From Serinus canaria (lineage: Eukaryota; Chordata; Aves; Passeriformes; Fringillidae), in contig NC_066315.1 in NCBI RefSeq assembly GCF_022539315.1, positions 19,195,649 to 19,259,648 of the forward strand: DNA of 64,000 nt, read 5' to 3'. Each line of letters opens with the position of its first letter. Position 1 is the stretch's first letter. The notes under the pieces were generated by a model. That model searched no databases. It saw nothing but the letters and a program-made list of their open reading frames with translations, and was not told the DNA's origin. Both the position numbers and the translations under genes were made by a program. Shown here piece after piece: positions 51,251-64,000 of this stretch.

Positions 51251-53202
51251 AAGAAGCCTTATCAGTATAGACAAAGATAATAGCAATCCAGAAAGTTGTC
51301 CCACATTTAGCAGCAATAAAAATAACAGTACTGACTATGTCATTCTCCAAAATAAATTCCATGCTTTAAATTTAATTTTGACATGGAAATTCTGTGCCAA
51401 GAAAACCATATATTGTTTTTTAGCTGGGGGTGACAGTGACTCCTCAAATTGCTTAAAATGTTCAGGTTTATATGGAACATGTCTTCTGTCATGTTTTTTG
51501 TGAATACAGCAAATCCACATCAAAGGTGATCTTTTCTACTGGGGCTGCTTAAAATTCAAGGATTTCTTTCTCTAAGTAAAGGTATTGAGAATCTTTCAGG
51601 CTCTGAGTGTTGGCAAAATTTGTTTCTCTGCTGGTTTCACAACTGCCAAAGAAAAGGGTGGGTTGGCATCCTACTGTGTTGGTACACAAAAAGCCTACAT
51701 GACCTGCTGACACGCCTGACTGCCTGCGCTTGCTGCAGAAAGTCTGGCCAGGAGCCCTGGATAATTCACCATCTGCTGGGCCTTTGCATTTTCTCCAGGA
51801 GGCTCCTACCCCCCACAGCCCCGTCTGGATAGAGAAGTCAGCGTTGGACAGCACCAGGATTGGCTTTCCATGGCAGTGTGCACAATGAGACCGCTGGTGA
51901 CACAGAAAGGAATTGGGACTTTGGCAGCTGAGCGAGAGTTCATGGTGCCTGGCACCAAGGCATGCGGGGAAGGTCACATGATACAACATAAAACCTCTTA
52001 GTAATGTAGCAGCTGGCCCAGAATTTGCTGACTGCTTGTTAGTTATTGAACAATCCCAAACCCCTACCCTATGTGACCTCAGCTGCTTGTCCCAGATGAC
52101 TTATGGCAACTCTTCTTGAAAGGGGTCCAAGAATGTCTTTGTAGTGCCTTTATTTTTCCACAGCTCTGGCCAAGTGACTATGTACCAAGAATCCTGAAAC
52201 TTCCAGCCAAAACCTCTCCCTCCTGGTACATCTTCCATTAACATGTCCTCTGGTGGATTTCAAATATGGCTGACACTGAAATAGGCCAGAAAAAAAGCTT
52301 GAACAGAAGGATTCATTGATTGAAAATCCTCTTAACATCTTTAAAAAATAAGGTTTCTTCATTGTTACCACTAGTTCTAGTAACAAAGGGAGGGAGGGAA
52401 AAATGTGAACTCCTTATGCAAAAATGATGCAATAGTCTCTAAGTCAGCTATGAATTAAAAAAAAAATTAAAAAAAAAAACCCTCAAGCAGCATCCTGGTG
52501 TCTGTTCCTGTGTTTCTCTAAGTTTCTAGAGGAATCTGAGTAACAGAGACAAGGCATTATATCCTGACAAGAATTTTTTTAAGTGGCCCCTCTAAAAAAT
52601 ATTTTTTCAAATGTTTTTCTTTGGAAACTTGTACTTAATCTTGACAAACAAGAAAAAAGTCAGTAATTTTACAAAATGAGCTACTAGTGAAAGAGAAGCC
52701 ACAGCAAAGGTTCACCTGAACAGTTATGTGTCTTATTGTTGTCATTCATTGTGAATGTTAATATTGGGAGGTTTATGAGAGGAAAGCAATATTATTCCTC
52801 AGTCAGCAATGCCCTGAAACCCTACTGTGTGAAGAACATTTCAAATAAGATCCTTGACTAATTTAATCAGAATTTTAGTCATCAAATATTGTTTGAGCAC
52901 AGGCTTTATTTATATTATGAGTTTTAATGATAATCATTGCAGCACAATTCAGACTTCACTTTAAGAAAAAAATTCCTTTCTTCCTTCTGGGATATGGTCA
53001 CATCTACTCCTTAAACTGAGGGAAAAATAAATGCTTAAAGTTGCTCCTTCAGCATAACAGAAATCAATATATCTCGACCCTTTTCTGTCCCTGAAGCTCC
53101 AGGAAGGTGTCCATAGAAGTCCCTAAAAAGCACTGCAATAGAATTTCTTGCTATTTCCTACACAGTGTGTCTGTCAAGCTGGTAAAGCCATTTCATTTGC
53201 TT
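51251..53202. other. Non-coding DNA including a GC-richer islet with a 146-codon frame
   Basis: At 51549-51989 (minus) there is a 146-codon open frame inside a locally GC-rich patch (about 51640-51970). It is Cys- and Ser-rich (for example CHQRSHCAHCHGK) but the Cys/His spacing fits no finger I know and I recognise no family. A 70-codon frame lies opposite. Most likely a chance frame. The remainder, including A-rich runs at about 52458-52482, shows nothing. Confidence 0.4.
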
Positions 53203-53222
53203 TCTCTCTCTCTCTCTCTCTC
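53203..53222 (+). repeat. (TC)n dinucleotide run
   Basis: Ten uninterrupted TC units within a pyrimidine-rich context. Confidence 0.9.
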
Positions 53223-56200
53223 TATGGAAATGTTGCCATTTCTTCTTCAACTCTGTTGATTTACTCTTTGCTTGGGAATTTGACCTCTAAGTAACTTTGA
53301 CTTTTAACAAGCACTTTTATGCCACTTTATATCTTTTCTCTCTCCAGATGTCAAGTTAAAATCTTGGCCATTTCAGGTGGGAAATTGGAATAGGTGGGAA
53401 AAACCTATTTCCCTCTTTTTTATACTTAGTGGTATGCCTTATAATTCCTCTCTTTGGTTTGGTTACCTACCATTTAAACATCTATTACTGTTCTGTTTGC
53501 TAAAATATGAACATTAATCTTTGTCTCCTCGGGCTTCACTTTTGTACTAAAACAAATAGCAAGGGTCAGCAGCAACCAAATAGTTCTGCTCCTCTCCACA
53601 CCACACACCCATCTCTTCTCTTAAATCTTCCACCTGTCTACATCAGAGAGCATTTCTTCAATTCAGTTCCTGGGGAAGAATCCAGAACTGTGGTTTAGGT
53701 GGGAAGATGTCTCCTACAGTTTAGGAGCAAAGATAAGGACACCAGAATGGGATTGAAAATGACCAACTGAGTGATACATCTAGTGGAAGTCAGTAGGAAA
53801 TACTGAGAATGGTGAGTTTTCTGATTTCTTCCTAATTATTTTCAGGTCTGTGACTTCAGATAGGAACTTAGCAGCATAACTTGGTAATGCCTTCTGGTAA
53901 CAGACCCAAATAATGGTTCTTTCCATTAACTCAGCAATGTGCCTAATTTTTTTTACAGGAAGAGGATGATGCATCACTTATTTTCTGTAGTAAAGTATAG
54001 TTACTATGGGCATTGTGAAAAACACAACAAAATTCAATACAGTCAGGCTGCTGAAAATTCTTTGTGTTGTATTTTAAATAGTTTTCTTTATCCTTTGTCT
54101 GAATTTATCCTTAAGACAGGTCACTATTGTAACACCATATGTGTTTTAAATTGCACAGGGGAGAAGGTTGGAATTAAACTGAGTGCCTACAACATTTGAT
54201 TGAAATTTTCTTGCCTATTTGAGTTGGAGAATGTAGTCTGCATTTATTTGGTAAATAAGCTATGTTTAGTATTAATAATCAATATATTTCTGCAATATGT
54301 GAACTCAAGTCTTCATCAGAAAGGCTGTGAAGAGAAAAGGAGGAAAGATCAAATAGCTATACTTAAGTTTTTATAGTAGAGTTCAAAGAGCAAGATAATT
54401 TTCCCATGTAAGTATTCAGACAATATATCTGGGGTCTCAGAAATCTGCTGCATTTTTTTTAATGTTCTAATTTCAAAGCTTGAATTTTCATTGACAGCAT
54501 TTTATGTAACCTTAGGCAGCTGTTAAGAGGTACATGTACTCTGAGACAGAAGGGGAAAATGCCCTAAAAATATCAACAGTGAGCTAAACACTTTTCCCTG
54601 ATCTCTGTGTGCCCTCTCCCATTCAATTTCTGGCACATAAAGTAAAATATGATCTGGAAGGAAGAATGTGGTATTGCAACAGGCATTTTTAAGAATGACT
54701 CAAACTTCCAGTTGCTCTCTTTGAATAACAATGGACACAGACAAGAACCAATGCTGGGATAAGTTTCCATCTCTGGTAGCAGGATGAAGGGAGAAGCAAG
54801 CCCAAACCAAAAGATGATGATGTTGAGAAAGACAAGAAATAAAATCTAAGTAATTAATCTTGACAGTTAACTTCAGTAAGGTAAGTTTGAAGAAGGTTGA
54901 ACATATCAGAATTTTTGCTAATCAGCTGCTTTAAAATCTCTCTTAATCTCTTGTCTCTTTTCAGTACAACCATTCCATCTGTGGCCTCAGATTCCCTTCC
55001 AACTATAACTTTCTAGTTTAACCTCCTCCTTTGTCATTCTCTTCTTCAACACTTTTTCCACACAGACTTTCTGACTATGCTACTGAAATAATATTCCTCA
55101 AAGAAGTGCCTCCAGGAACCACAAAAACACACTCCAGGAACACACAAACCAGGAAATACCCTCTGTGGCTGCTTCTCTGGTATTTTGTCCCTATCTTGTC
55201 TTTTTCCCCAGGATTTGCTCTTTGAGCTTACCACAGGTCCATGGTTGTGCCTACTCTAAAGTGATGGGAATTCAGTGTTGGCTGTCAGATTTCAGACACA
55301 GGAATAGATCATTGTGCTGAGGCTCTCTGACAACATTTACAATTAATAATATTAGTTAGAGAACTATTTAGGAGTTCTTTTGGTTTTTGTAGTATAGTTT
55401 GATCTAGGAAGACATGCTGTGCTGATTTTAGACATTTAAGCTTTAAGATTTGCATTATTATTTATCAAAATGAAGAAAAATCTTATGATAATTAAAAAAA
55501 CCCCAAAACCAGACATCGCCCCCGCCATTTCTTTTTATGGGCATCCAATCTCTCATCTCAGTAGTTTCTTCTGTTATGCTGCCATGTGCTAACTAGTGGT
55601 TGAAAGGCCAATAATGTGACTAAAATCTATGTAGTTATCGTGCTAATTGAATCTGCAAAACAAACCAAAAATTTTCAAATATTACTCTATTAAGACTAGT
55701 TTATTGATTAGAGGCTGTGTTTTGTTCTAACTATCCACTTGCCTGCTTCCCAAAGCAGAAGACTGCCATATTGCTGCTCACACAAGGCATGACTGTCTGG
55801 ATTGTAGATTGGAATGTGTTCTGTTCATTTCATACATATGTAATTTACAGTTGTCATTTTTTCATGGACAATGTCTTCATGGTATTCACAGTCACTTTAT
55901 CTCTCCTTCACCCAAGTCAGAGCATGCCTCTGATAATAAAGTGAATGTTTCTTCTCCAGTGTTTCAAAGCACACAAGATACATTAAATTTTATCAGCATC
56001 CTCTAATAATCTAATCATTATATAGGCAGAGATCTGATAGAGATCAAAATTAAAGATTTCCAGTGCATGTGTGTTTGTACATTTTTTGCTTCTCTTTCTA
56101 GCATTCAGTAGGTTGGAGAGAAATTCTAAACATCTGATATTTCTTTCAAGGAAATTGAGAGAAAAATGAATGAAAGACACGTAAGTAAGTGACATTGACC

Positions 56201-57384
56201 TTTCCCCCTCTGTGGTTTTTTTTATTAATCATTCCACAAATCTACTCATATAAATTCTTTTGGTTCAGAAGTTTCAGAAGTTTTGTTGACTGCTATGAAA
56301 ACGAACACTTCATAGGTAGAATGAATCACTTAAATATTCAAATTGAGAGTGACTCTCCAAATTGGTACTGATGAGCAATCTGAACAGCACAGGTTCTGAA
56401 ATCATCACTCTTGCTCAGTTGTACCTCACTTTGCAAACAAGCTTTTGAAAGAGTGAGGCTGCTTATGGAGTAAGGGTCAATTTTGCAGCAATGAGTTTAT
56501 CATCATTTACTTTCATCGTGGGTTTTAGAGAGTGCTTTATGTCTTCCAAGTAATGCTATTTTCAATCCCACAGAACAGATGAAAAAATATAACCTCTGTC
56601 AATATTTGCAAGAAACCCTCAGTACTTAATGACTTCAGAAGAAGATACATGTTATTTTATGCTGACATTTGGTTTTCACCAAAAAAGTAGGAAATGTTTT
56701 GAAAAACTTTGGTCATGAAGCACGAAGCAAATTATTCCCATTCCTTCACTTTAAAGTTAGTTTCTTCTTCACCACATCCAATTCTGTCTCAGAAGCACAT
56801 CCTTAACAAACCTTGAAAGCAGTGTGGCAGTTTCTGAATCCTCATTCATAACACCACAACTCAGTCTAAGAGACAGAATTATGTGTAACTTTTATGCAAA
56901 ATAGCTGGTTGTGTCTTTTGTATCAACAGAAACACGACAGCAATAATAAATACAATGCAATGCAGATAAAATCAACTAAATTATTTAAAAACATCAGCTA
57001 CACAATGCCTGATTGCATTTCCCAGACAGCTGCATGTGTGAAGATGGATTTTAGCTCCTATCTGTTGTTCAGTGATAGGATCTCAGATCCAAGCTCAGCA
57101 GTATATCCCTGATAAATGGTAAGCAGGCTGTAGGAATCCATGTGTATGTAATAGCCATCTAAATATGTGCCATGCCAAAGGCAATAATTTATTCATAACT
57201 GTACTAAAATTTATGAAAATAATGTACTAAAATCTTGAAAATATAATTCTTTTCTTGAGGAAATTGTCATTTATGCTTATTTTCCATGTAAAACCGCAAC
57301 TCCTTTAAACAGACTGAACAAGATTTTTACCACAAGCATCTGGACTGCTGGAGAGAGCATATTTACTCAATTCTTTTCTTATTA

Positions 57385-57388
<4 letters not shown>
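53223..57388. other. AT-rich non-coding DNA
   Basis: No gene, RNA or transposon recognised. Short frames at 53939-54199, 55031-55234 and 55717-56006 are featureless. Confidence 0.5.

Positions 57389-57455
<67 letters not shown>
57389..57455 (+). repeat. (TA)n microsatellite, about 33 units
   Basis: A perfect, uninterrupted 67-base TA array. It is self-complementary, so it can form cruciform or slipped structures, and such arrays are commonly length-variable and prone to assembly error. Confidence 0.97.
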
Positions 57456-57458
<3 letters not shown>

Positions 57459-59289
57459 AGTCTGATAAAGATGATATCTGAACTTAAACATATAGAAATT
57501 TCTACATTCTAGTTCATCCATTATAAGAAAAAAAATGGTTATCAGAATATTTTACCTGTGATTATCACAAATCTCAAGAGAGAAATTGAAAAGCTTTGCC
57601 TGCTGTTTAATGAATCAAATTTTCTCTGAAAGTGAAACTTTATACACCAAAGCCCTGTTGATCATGAATAAAAAAAATTAAAATCTCAAATATGTTCTCA
57701 AACTTAGAATGTTATGTAGCAGCTCTTATGTTTATTTCAGAGCACAGAACCATGTAGCAGAAAGAACACAGCTCTTTAGAATTTAAAATGATGCAAATTT
57801 TCTGTTCAATTCATAATTTTCAAGTTATTTGTACATAAACTTCCGTGTCTAAATGAAAGCTCCAGCATGTTTGCATCATCTTCTCAAATGATGAGCTATA
57901 TAATGGAATTATACATTTGTCCTTGATGATAGAAATAATCTTCAATTTGGACATGTAGCTATCAGTTGACATGTAACTATCAGGACATAGAACCGTCCCC
58001 AGGGCTCAAGGCTGCTTAAACCCATTTATTTCAAACAAACAACCATGTTCCTCCTAACATTCTCTATTGCCTTGATTGAAGAACATGTCACACATCTCCT
58101 CAGCAAACAGAAGTGAAAAAGTTTGAATATCCCTTCCTCTTCCACTGTGCAGGGAGCTCTACCTGCAAAGACAGAGCAGAGTAATGCCTTAGGGTTGAGC
58201 ATTGCCCTAGTGACTGATTTTAAGTCATGGTTGACTTAAAATCTAAAATTTAGCTTTGCAGTGAAATAAAGAAAACCAGATGGGAGTAGGTGGTGAAGAA
58301 AGTGCCTCACAGGTTATTCTAATTGAGAATCTCAAGGGATTTCACCTTTGCTCAAACTCAGATGTGATCCTGGTATAAACCAGCAAAAATCACTTAGCTG
58401 AAAAGGATAATACTGCCTTTTCCAACTAAAAATGTGATCTGCAATGTATTTCCTGTCTTGTCTTTCTCAAAGTTTATTGAACTCATTGGCACTCAGAGAA
58501 CTAGAGAAAAATGACTAGAAACCTCTTCTGCCTTCACCTTTAATTTAGCAGAAAAAAGCTAGAAGTTTTCTTTTTCATGGTGTTATGGTCTGAGAAGTGC
58601 CCTGCTGGGAATCTGCCCTGCAGCTTGATAATGCAAACTTTGGATTTTTAAAACCAGCTGGAATATCTGGCCTTGCTACTGACCTATCTGTTTGAAGTAT
58701 GTGCATATTAGTTGAGGCTAAACTTTTGTTCACAGTGAATTAACACAGCACAGAGAGAAATCTCATGCTGTGTTACTGACCCAGGACAGCATACTGATGA
58801 GAAGGCTACCTTTTCCTGAAAGCTAATATCTGTCTTTCAGCTTATTGCTATCATATTCCATATTGCTATTCTTGCAAATTTACTGATTTATTTTTTATAG
58901 GATCTTTTACAGATCTTTGAGTTCGATTGCATCTTATTTATAACATATTTTATCAAAAAAATATTTTGGTTTGTGACATTGGTTTATATTAAATCTATAA
59001 TTTTAAATGATTCTTGTGTTCATGAATGATTATAATCCATAAAGTTGATGTCATCCTTAAGTGTAATGGACCCTAAGGCTGGATCAGGAAATAGTAACAG
59101 TGCAAGGGACAGAAGATGCAAAATGTTCTTGTGTGTCCCTCCAGCAATGAGGCCAAATGAATGACAAGAGTCAAAAGTGCCTCATGGACTGTGGCTCTCC
59201 TAGGAACTTTGGTTCTGCAGCCTTGACTGGCATCTGTCTGTACTCTCTCCCTCTCTTGAAGAAAATGCTGCTTTGCTGATGGAAAGCAG
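57456..59289. other. AT-rich non-coding DNA
   Basis: Nothing recognised apart from the 18-base tandem duplication listed separately. Confidence 0.5.
57950..57985 (+). repeat. Two-copy 18-base tandem duplication
   Basis: 'gacatgtagctatcagtt' at 57950-57967 is followed at once by 'gacatgtaactatcagga' at 57968-57985; three mismatches. Confidence 0.8.
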
Positions 59290-59660
59290 CAGTTCATAGC
59301 TTACCTTGGCCAGGTGCATCCTCGGCTGACGTGGGGTTGCTGTCTTGTGCACCCTGGAAATTTGGTCTCTTCAGGGCTTGGCTAGGACTGGAAAATCACT
59401 GCTTCTCTCCAGGAATGTCAGAGTAGTTTATTTGCCCAAAAAAGCAAGAGATCTGCTTTATGAAGGTGTACCTTCATAATGCATCAGCTGCCCTCGACTT
59501 TGTCCTGAGCAGTTCTGTCCTGCTCCATCAGAGACTCTAAACCAAACTGCCAGGGCACAGCCTCTGCCAAGGCTGACAGGCAGTGGGTGGCTGCTGCCTC
59601 TTGTGATGCCTTTGCCCTGTGACACCTGTACATAGAAAGGAGCCAGCAAGCACCACTCAA
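59290..59660. other. GC-richer islet, no gene recognised
   Basis: Less AT-rich than its neighbours. A 70-codon minus-strand frame lies at 59458-59670. At its left edge the minus strand has 'AAG|GTAAGC', a good splice-donor consensus, but no matching open exon with an acceptor could be defined, so I do not call a gene. Confidence 0.35.
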
Positions 59661-62600
59661 TTGCTCTCATGCTCAGTTACAACCCCCCAGCCATCTATAC
59701 TTCTAAAGCAGACCACATCAAACAGGAACAACCATTCCTTCTGGAGAAGCAGTTATGGGAATAAAGGATTTTGCGGTAGGTATTAATAATTTAATTTGAG
59801 AAATACAGTGTAGCAATGATAAATGTAGTTGTCTATAGACAAATTGTTCAGTTGAATTCATGGTGTAAGTTATTTTTCATTATTTTAAGTTATTTTTATA
59901 GCATTAAGTTTGGTAAGTACTGAAATTACAAAAGTAATCTCACAAGTCAGTAAAAGATTGCTTTTATTGACAGTGATCTAAAACAAAAACATCTGCTGCT
60001 ACTGTTCTTGTTCTTTATATGTCCCCTTCTGTGCAGTACCTTTTTTTTTTTTTGCTTGTTACTGAAACACAGCCTGTGCTGAAGACCGTAAAACAACAAC
60101 TTAATTGCTGTGTTGATGCTTTCTTGGATCCTACTGACTTTCTTGGGCAGCCTATGAGCCCAATCAGAAAGCAGAAATTTGGCACACCATAGTTGTATGA
60201 AATGCTCAGGGACAGGAGAAGGACAGGAAGAAAATGTGGAGCTGATGAAACTGAGAAGAATAATTTCACCTGCTTAAAAGGGAAATAAATATACTTGCTG
60301 ACAACAAATGCTTTCTAAATAGTTTGAGCTAATTCAAATGACAGCCAAATAAACAAACCTTAGTGTTGATTAATGCTGAGGAAGGAATACTTTTTTTCCC
60401 CACTTTAAAAAGTAGCTAAATGTACTGAGAGGGGGGAGACTTCCATTCCTCTACCCTTGCCTTGGATTCTAAGTTGATTCTGTTCTACAACTAATAGACA
60501 GTATCTGAGATGAGAGAAGCAGAAAACAGAGGATATAAATTTCTATTAAAAATAGCAAGAAATTAAAGACTGAGCCTTATACAATCAAGGGAGCTGCAAT
60601 TGTATAAAACCTAAAAACACACTGCCAGTCTTATGGTTTCATGGTAGCTTGGGTTTGCTATCTACTTCTCTCTTTTTTTTTATTTTTCTTTTTTTCCAAA
60701 GATTTTATTTAACATTTTCTATATTTGGAATGATGGATATTGTCAAGTAGGATATCAATGTGTTAAATCTGTTTGCTAAATTATTACAAATATTTTTTTA
60801 AATTTTGCACTATTTACCAATATTCTTTAGATGATGTGTAGAGATACTGATACAGGCAATGGAGTTTGTTCTCTCTTGGAATTTGTTTTTGTAAAAACTG
60901 AAAGAATTAATAAATGTTTGGGATTACATTATTTGATTAATGTAGGGTTAGTACATTTTCAGATCCACTGCTTTAATGTATTGCTAAATAATAGAAACAA
61001 AATGTGTACTTCGAGTAAACTGCTAGTGTTGACCTTCCAGCTGTCACTGGTTTTACTTGAGAGTATAAAAATTATCAGATGTGTAAACATCCTGTTAAGA
61101 AACGACCATAACAGAGCTAAAATCCTGATGAATTTTATTTAGAGAAAAGAGTTTAAACCTTGTGTTGACACTTGCTTTTCTAAACTGATGTTTTTCTTAG
61201 AATACAATGAGAAAATACATTTAGGTTAATAAAATACTGGTTGTATAAGCACAATGAAGTACATGCTCATTGGGTATGATAAACTTAAGGATTTCTTTTA
61301 TGTGAAAGATTTTGAAAATCTACAGGAATCAATTCTTAAATTATTGGGAATGTATATGAAATTAGGCAGTTTTTGCAATTAACATAATTCTAATTCTACA
61401 CAATCAACACAGGAAGATCACTGTTATTCCATGCAAAGGAACAGATGTGTTTCCATTTCCTTGGTGAATTGTTTCTCAACACTGCATTAATTTGGGCATT
61501 TGTGCTCCTGAAGGAAATCCACCAAAGGATATAACATATCTATATATTGCTGGCTGTGTTTGTCAATTTTCTCTCTCCATGAAATATATCAGCTTTTGTT
61601 AAGAAGAGTAGCTCTCCCAAGAACAATAAAGCTCTCCACGCTCCATAAATGTTATTGTGAAAATCATATAATTTTTGCAGCTCAGCCTTTGAATTCCAAC
61701 TCATAACTAGGCTTGGGAAATTTACAGGTTGAAATTAAGAAATATAAGAACACTGTCCTCCTAGGAGAGCGTTGGATTAGTGTTAGCACCTCTCCAAAAG
61801 GTGTCTTCTGTCTTTCAAGTAGCGTAGGCACTTCTTTGATTTCTTTACCTCAGGAGGACACAGGAGTTTGTAGTTTGAATTGTGGGATTGATTTGGATGC
61901 TGAAACTGGCTTCAAAGCACCTGATGAACTTTTGACAGTTCCAGCACTAAAAATCAGCTTAAGATAGTGGAATCTTTTAATTCCTGGGCAGGCAGCTGGG
62001 TATTCACTCACAAATTAACTTCTTCTGTTTTAAATTGATCTGATGTAGAACTTTAGGGTATAAAGATCCCAACCTTTCTTCATTATCAGGGAAAGGGAAT
62101 TAATTTAAATCACCTTCATATATTTGTAATATTGTAAAATACTAAGGTTCAGTCTTTAGTAATTTGAAAATCAAGCAAAAGGATGAAACATTTAGTATGA
62201 CCTTTCATGTGATTACATTTGCAGCACAGAAGGAGCAGTGCTTTATCTCACTGAAGCATATGACCTTGAGGACCTCTTTCACCTGTGAACTTGCCGCTGA
62301 GCCCTGTGTGTTATACTGTCTGTAAAAATCCTGGGGGGTACACTTCCTTTTCCTTGCTGCCAAAACTTTAAGTTATCTAATTGTTCACTTCAAATTTTTC
62401 ATGTACAGAGAGAATGCAAATGTGTTGTAGAGAACATGTAGATCACAATTTTAGTTGTATTTATTGCTATTATGAAGCACCCAGTTTAGGGAGATTTATC
62501 TTCATAAACTGCCCTCTCTTTATCTCCATGGTTGTGATTTCTCTATTTCCAATAGAAAACAAATCACTAAGATAAAAAAAACCCCTCTTTCTAGTTAGGA

Positions 62601-64000
62601 TGACTGGATTTATTTGATATTAAGTCTCATATTTGTATATTCTTATTTACTAAGAACACATTGAGATCATAAACATGTTCATAATTTTCAATCTGTTTAT
62701 GAATATTTATTTTAATATATTATTTAATATCTTTAACAAGGGTACATGTTTTGAAATCAGCAGAAGATAAAGGGTCTGAATCCCACCAACACTATTTGCT
62801 AATCATTATTTAAGTTTGATTACTGTACCCAAGGCACAACCAAAAAATAACATCTTTTTGAACACTGAAGAATTTGGGCAGAGTTGACAACACTGACTCT
62901 TAAAAGCAGCTCCTGGGCCCATTACAGGAAAGTTTCATTCAGTCAGCTGGAGCTTTTATGAGCTTGACTTTAATGGGGGTTCAACACCTTCTCCACAACT
63001 TTAACAAACTGAATCTCTTTTACCCATATGGTAGGTCTGGGTTCTTATCCAAATTCTGCCTGAAAGGAATCATAATTGATATTACTAACTAAAGAACTGA
63101 TGCATTGGTAGACAGGCATGTCCCTAGGTGAGCCAGCCAGCAAGTAAACAGTGGAGCTGGGAGGGCTTTATTCAGACTTCAAAGATGCCAAGGTTTACTG
63201 CAGCCCAGAGAACAAAGTGACTGTTTAGCATTTCTGATCCAAAAGGAAGGCAAGGCATAAAAAAATAGTCCTGTTACTTTGGAAAATAAAATCTTGAGTG
63301 GTCTTTAAACACAAGCATTAAAGAATGGAAAAAGGGGCTTTTGCTTTAGAGGTCACCTTTAAGACTTCTAGCCATTAAAGAGAATTTTGCCTTAAGAAAT
63401 TACAGATCTGCTGCATTTTAATGGCTTGTTTTCAGACAAAAGAATTTTTCACTTTGATATCACTTGGAATGCTTTGGCAAATTTGTTACTGGACAGAGCC
63501 AGCCAGAAGAAACAGTATTTAGCAAAGTTATGTGCTGGGGTAAGAACATAAAGGTTAAAGGTTTTTGTGTACATCAGGAGGATGAGAGGGTTTAACTCTC
63601 TTCAGTTTCTTTTTGCTCTGTGGTGACTGCCCAGAACTGTATTAGGAGTACTGTCAGAATGGAGTCTTTCAGACAGCCTTCTCTTCTCAGCTTCCTGAGT
63701 GGGAGCTTTAAGCCTTGCTTTCACAACTCTTATGGATCCAGGTCCTGAGCCCCCATCTAGGCAGGAAGGTGCTCTGGACCAGTTGGGATCTTCCACAGGG
63801 GCTGTTTAACCCCTTTTCCTAAAGCAAGCCCCTAGAGTTAAGTTGCTGCCACATCCACAGCATGTCAAGGACAGGGTTTCTTTGTCCTAAAACCCCCTGG
63901 GGGTCAGGGCATGGTGATTTTCACAGGATCACAGATGAGGAAACAGGTGGGTAATCAGGGGATTGCATGGAAAACTCCCAGACCTGTAATGGCCACAAAA
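59661..64000. other. AT-rich non-coding DNA
   Basis: No gene or transposon recognised. Frames at 60831-61142 (103 codons, +), 60015-60269 (-) and 61713-61967 (+) have no domain. The last 400 bases are GC-richer and include the short hairpin and palindrome listed separately. Confidence 0.5.
63868..63904. repeat. Short hairpin followed by a perfect palindrome
   Basis: A 6-base stem (AGGACA at 63868-63873 with TGTCCT at 63883-63888) is followed by the 13-base palindrome ACCCCCTGGGGGT at 63892-63904. No known terminal inverted repeat or binding site could be assigned; may be chance. Confidence 0.5.

Noticed and set aside
59280..59300. Splice-donor consensus on the minus strand
   Set aside because: No matching acceptor and open exon could be found; single donor matches are expected by chance in 64 kb.
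1..64000. CRISPR arrays, bacterial operons, tRNA or rRNA genes
   Set aside because: No regularly spaced palindromic repeats, no Shine-Dalgarno-led gene clusters, and no tRNA B-box or rRNA core sequence was seen. The base composition and repeats are those of a bird genome.

Overview
The window looks like AT-rich, gene-free chromosomal DNA from a bird, most likely a songbird. The evidence is several chicken-repeat-1 (CR1) retroposon copies with the avian 3' end (ATTCTRTGA-type octamer repeats, and tails reading 'cacagaatatgctgag' on the + strand when the copy is inverted), plus one solitary LTR of a type I associate with passerine endogenous retroviruses. There are no bacterial operon features, ribosome binding sites or dense coding. 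Apart from one 157-codon frame, which belongs to a CR1 copy, no open frame exceeds about 146 codons, and I recognise no host protein. The window is probably an intergenic desert or the inside of a very large intron; the sequence alone cannot say which.

Layout. 1-2 kb: plain AT-rich DNA, then a minus-strand solo LTR (1995-2388). 5.6 kb: a CR1 3' end on +. 16.4-16.8 kb: a short Cys-rich frame with a perfect CX2CX4HX4C zinc knuckle, possibly a broken retroviral-type gag nucleocapsid. 19.8 kb: a very short CR1 tail on +. 24.0-24.5 kb: a CR1 3' end on -. 32.3-32.9 kb: a much older CR1/L3-like LINE fragment on - that still shows reverse transcriptase motifs. 34.7-36.85 kb: the centrepiece, a long CR1 on - with remnants of ORF1 (SGNH esterase) and the ORF2 endonuclease, joined almost directly to the 3' untranslated tail because the reverse transcriptase region is missing. 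41.6-42.8 kb and about 47.5-51.25 kb: strongly pyrimidine-rich tracts on + that share a diverged segment, perhaps antisense remains of another old retroposon. 44.5 kb: a perfect (TATC)n microsatellite. 57.4 kb: a perfect (TA)n microsatellite. The rest is unique-looking AT-rich sequence with a few isolated GC-rich islets.

There is no functioning pathway here. What can be read is a layered record of retroposition: old LINE relics, mid-age CR1 copies (one rearranged), one LTR, and young simple repeats. I found no convincing new biological system. The items most worth checking are the RT-less CR1, the zinc-knuckle frame and the two related pyrimidine tracts.
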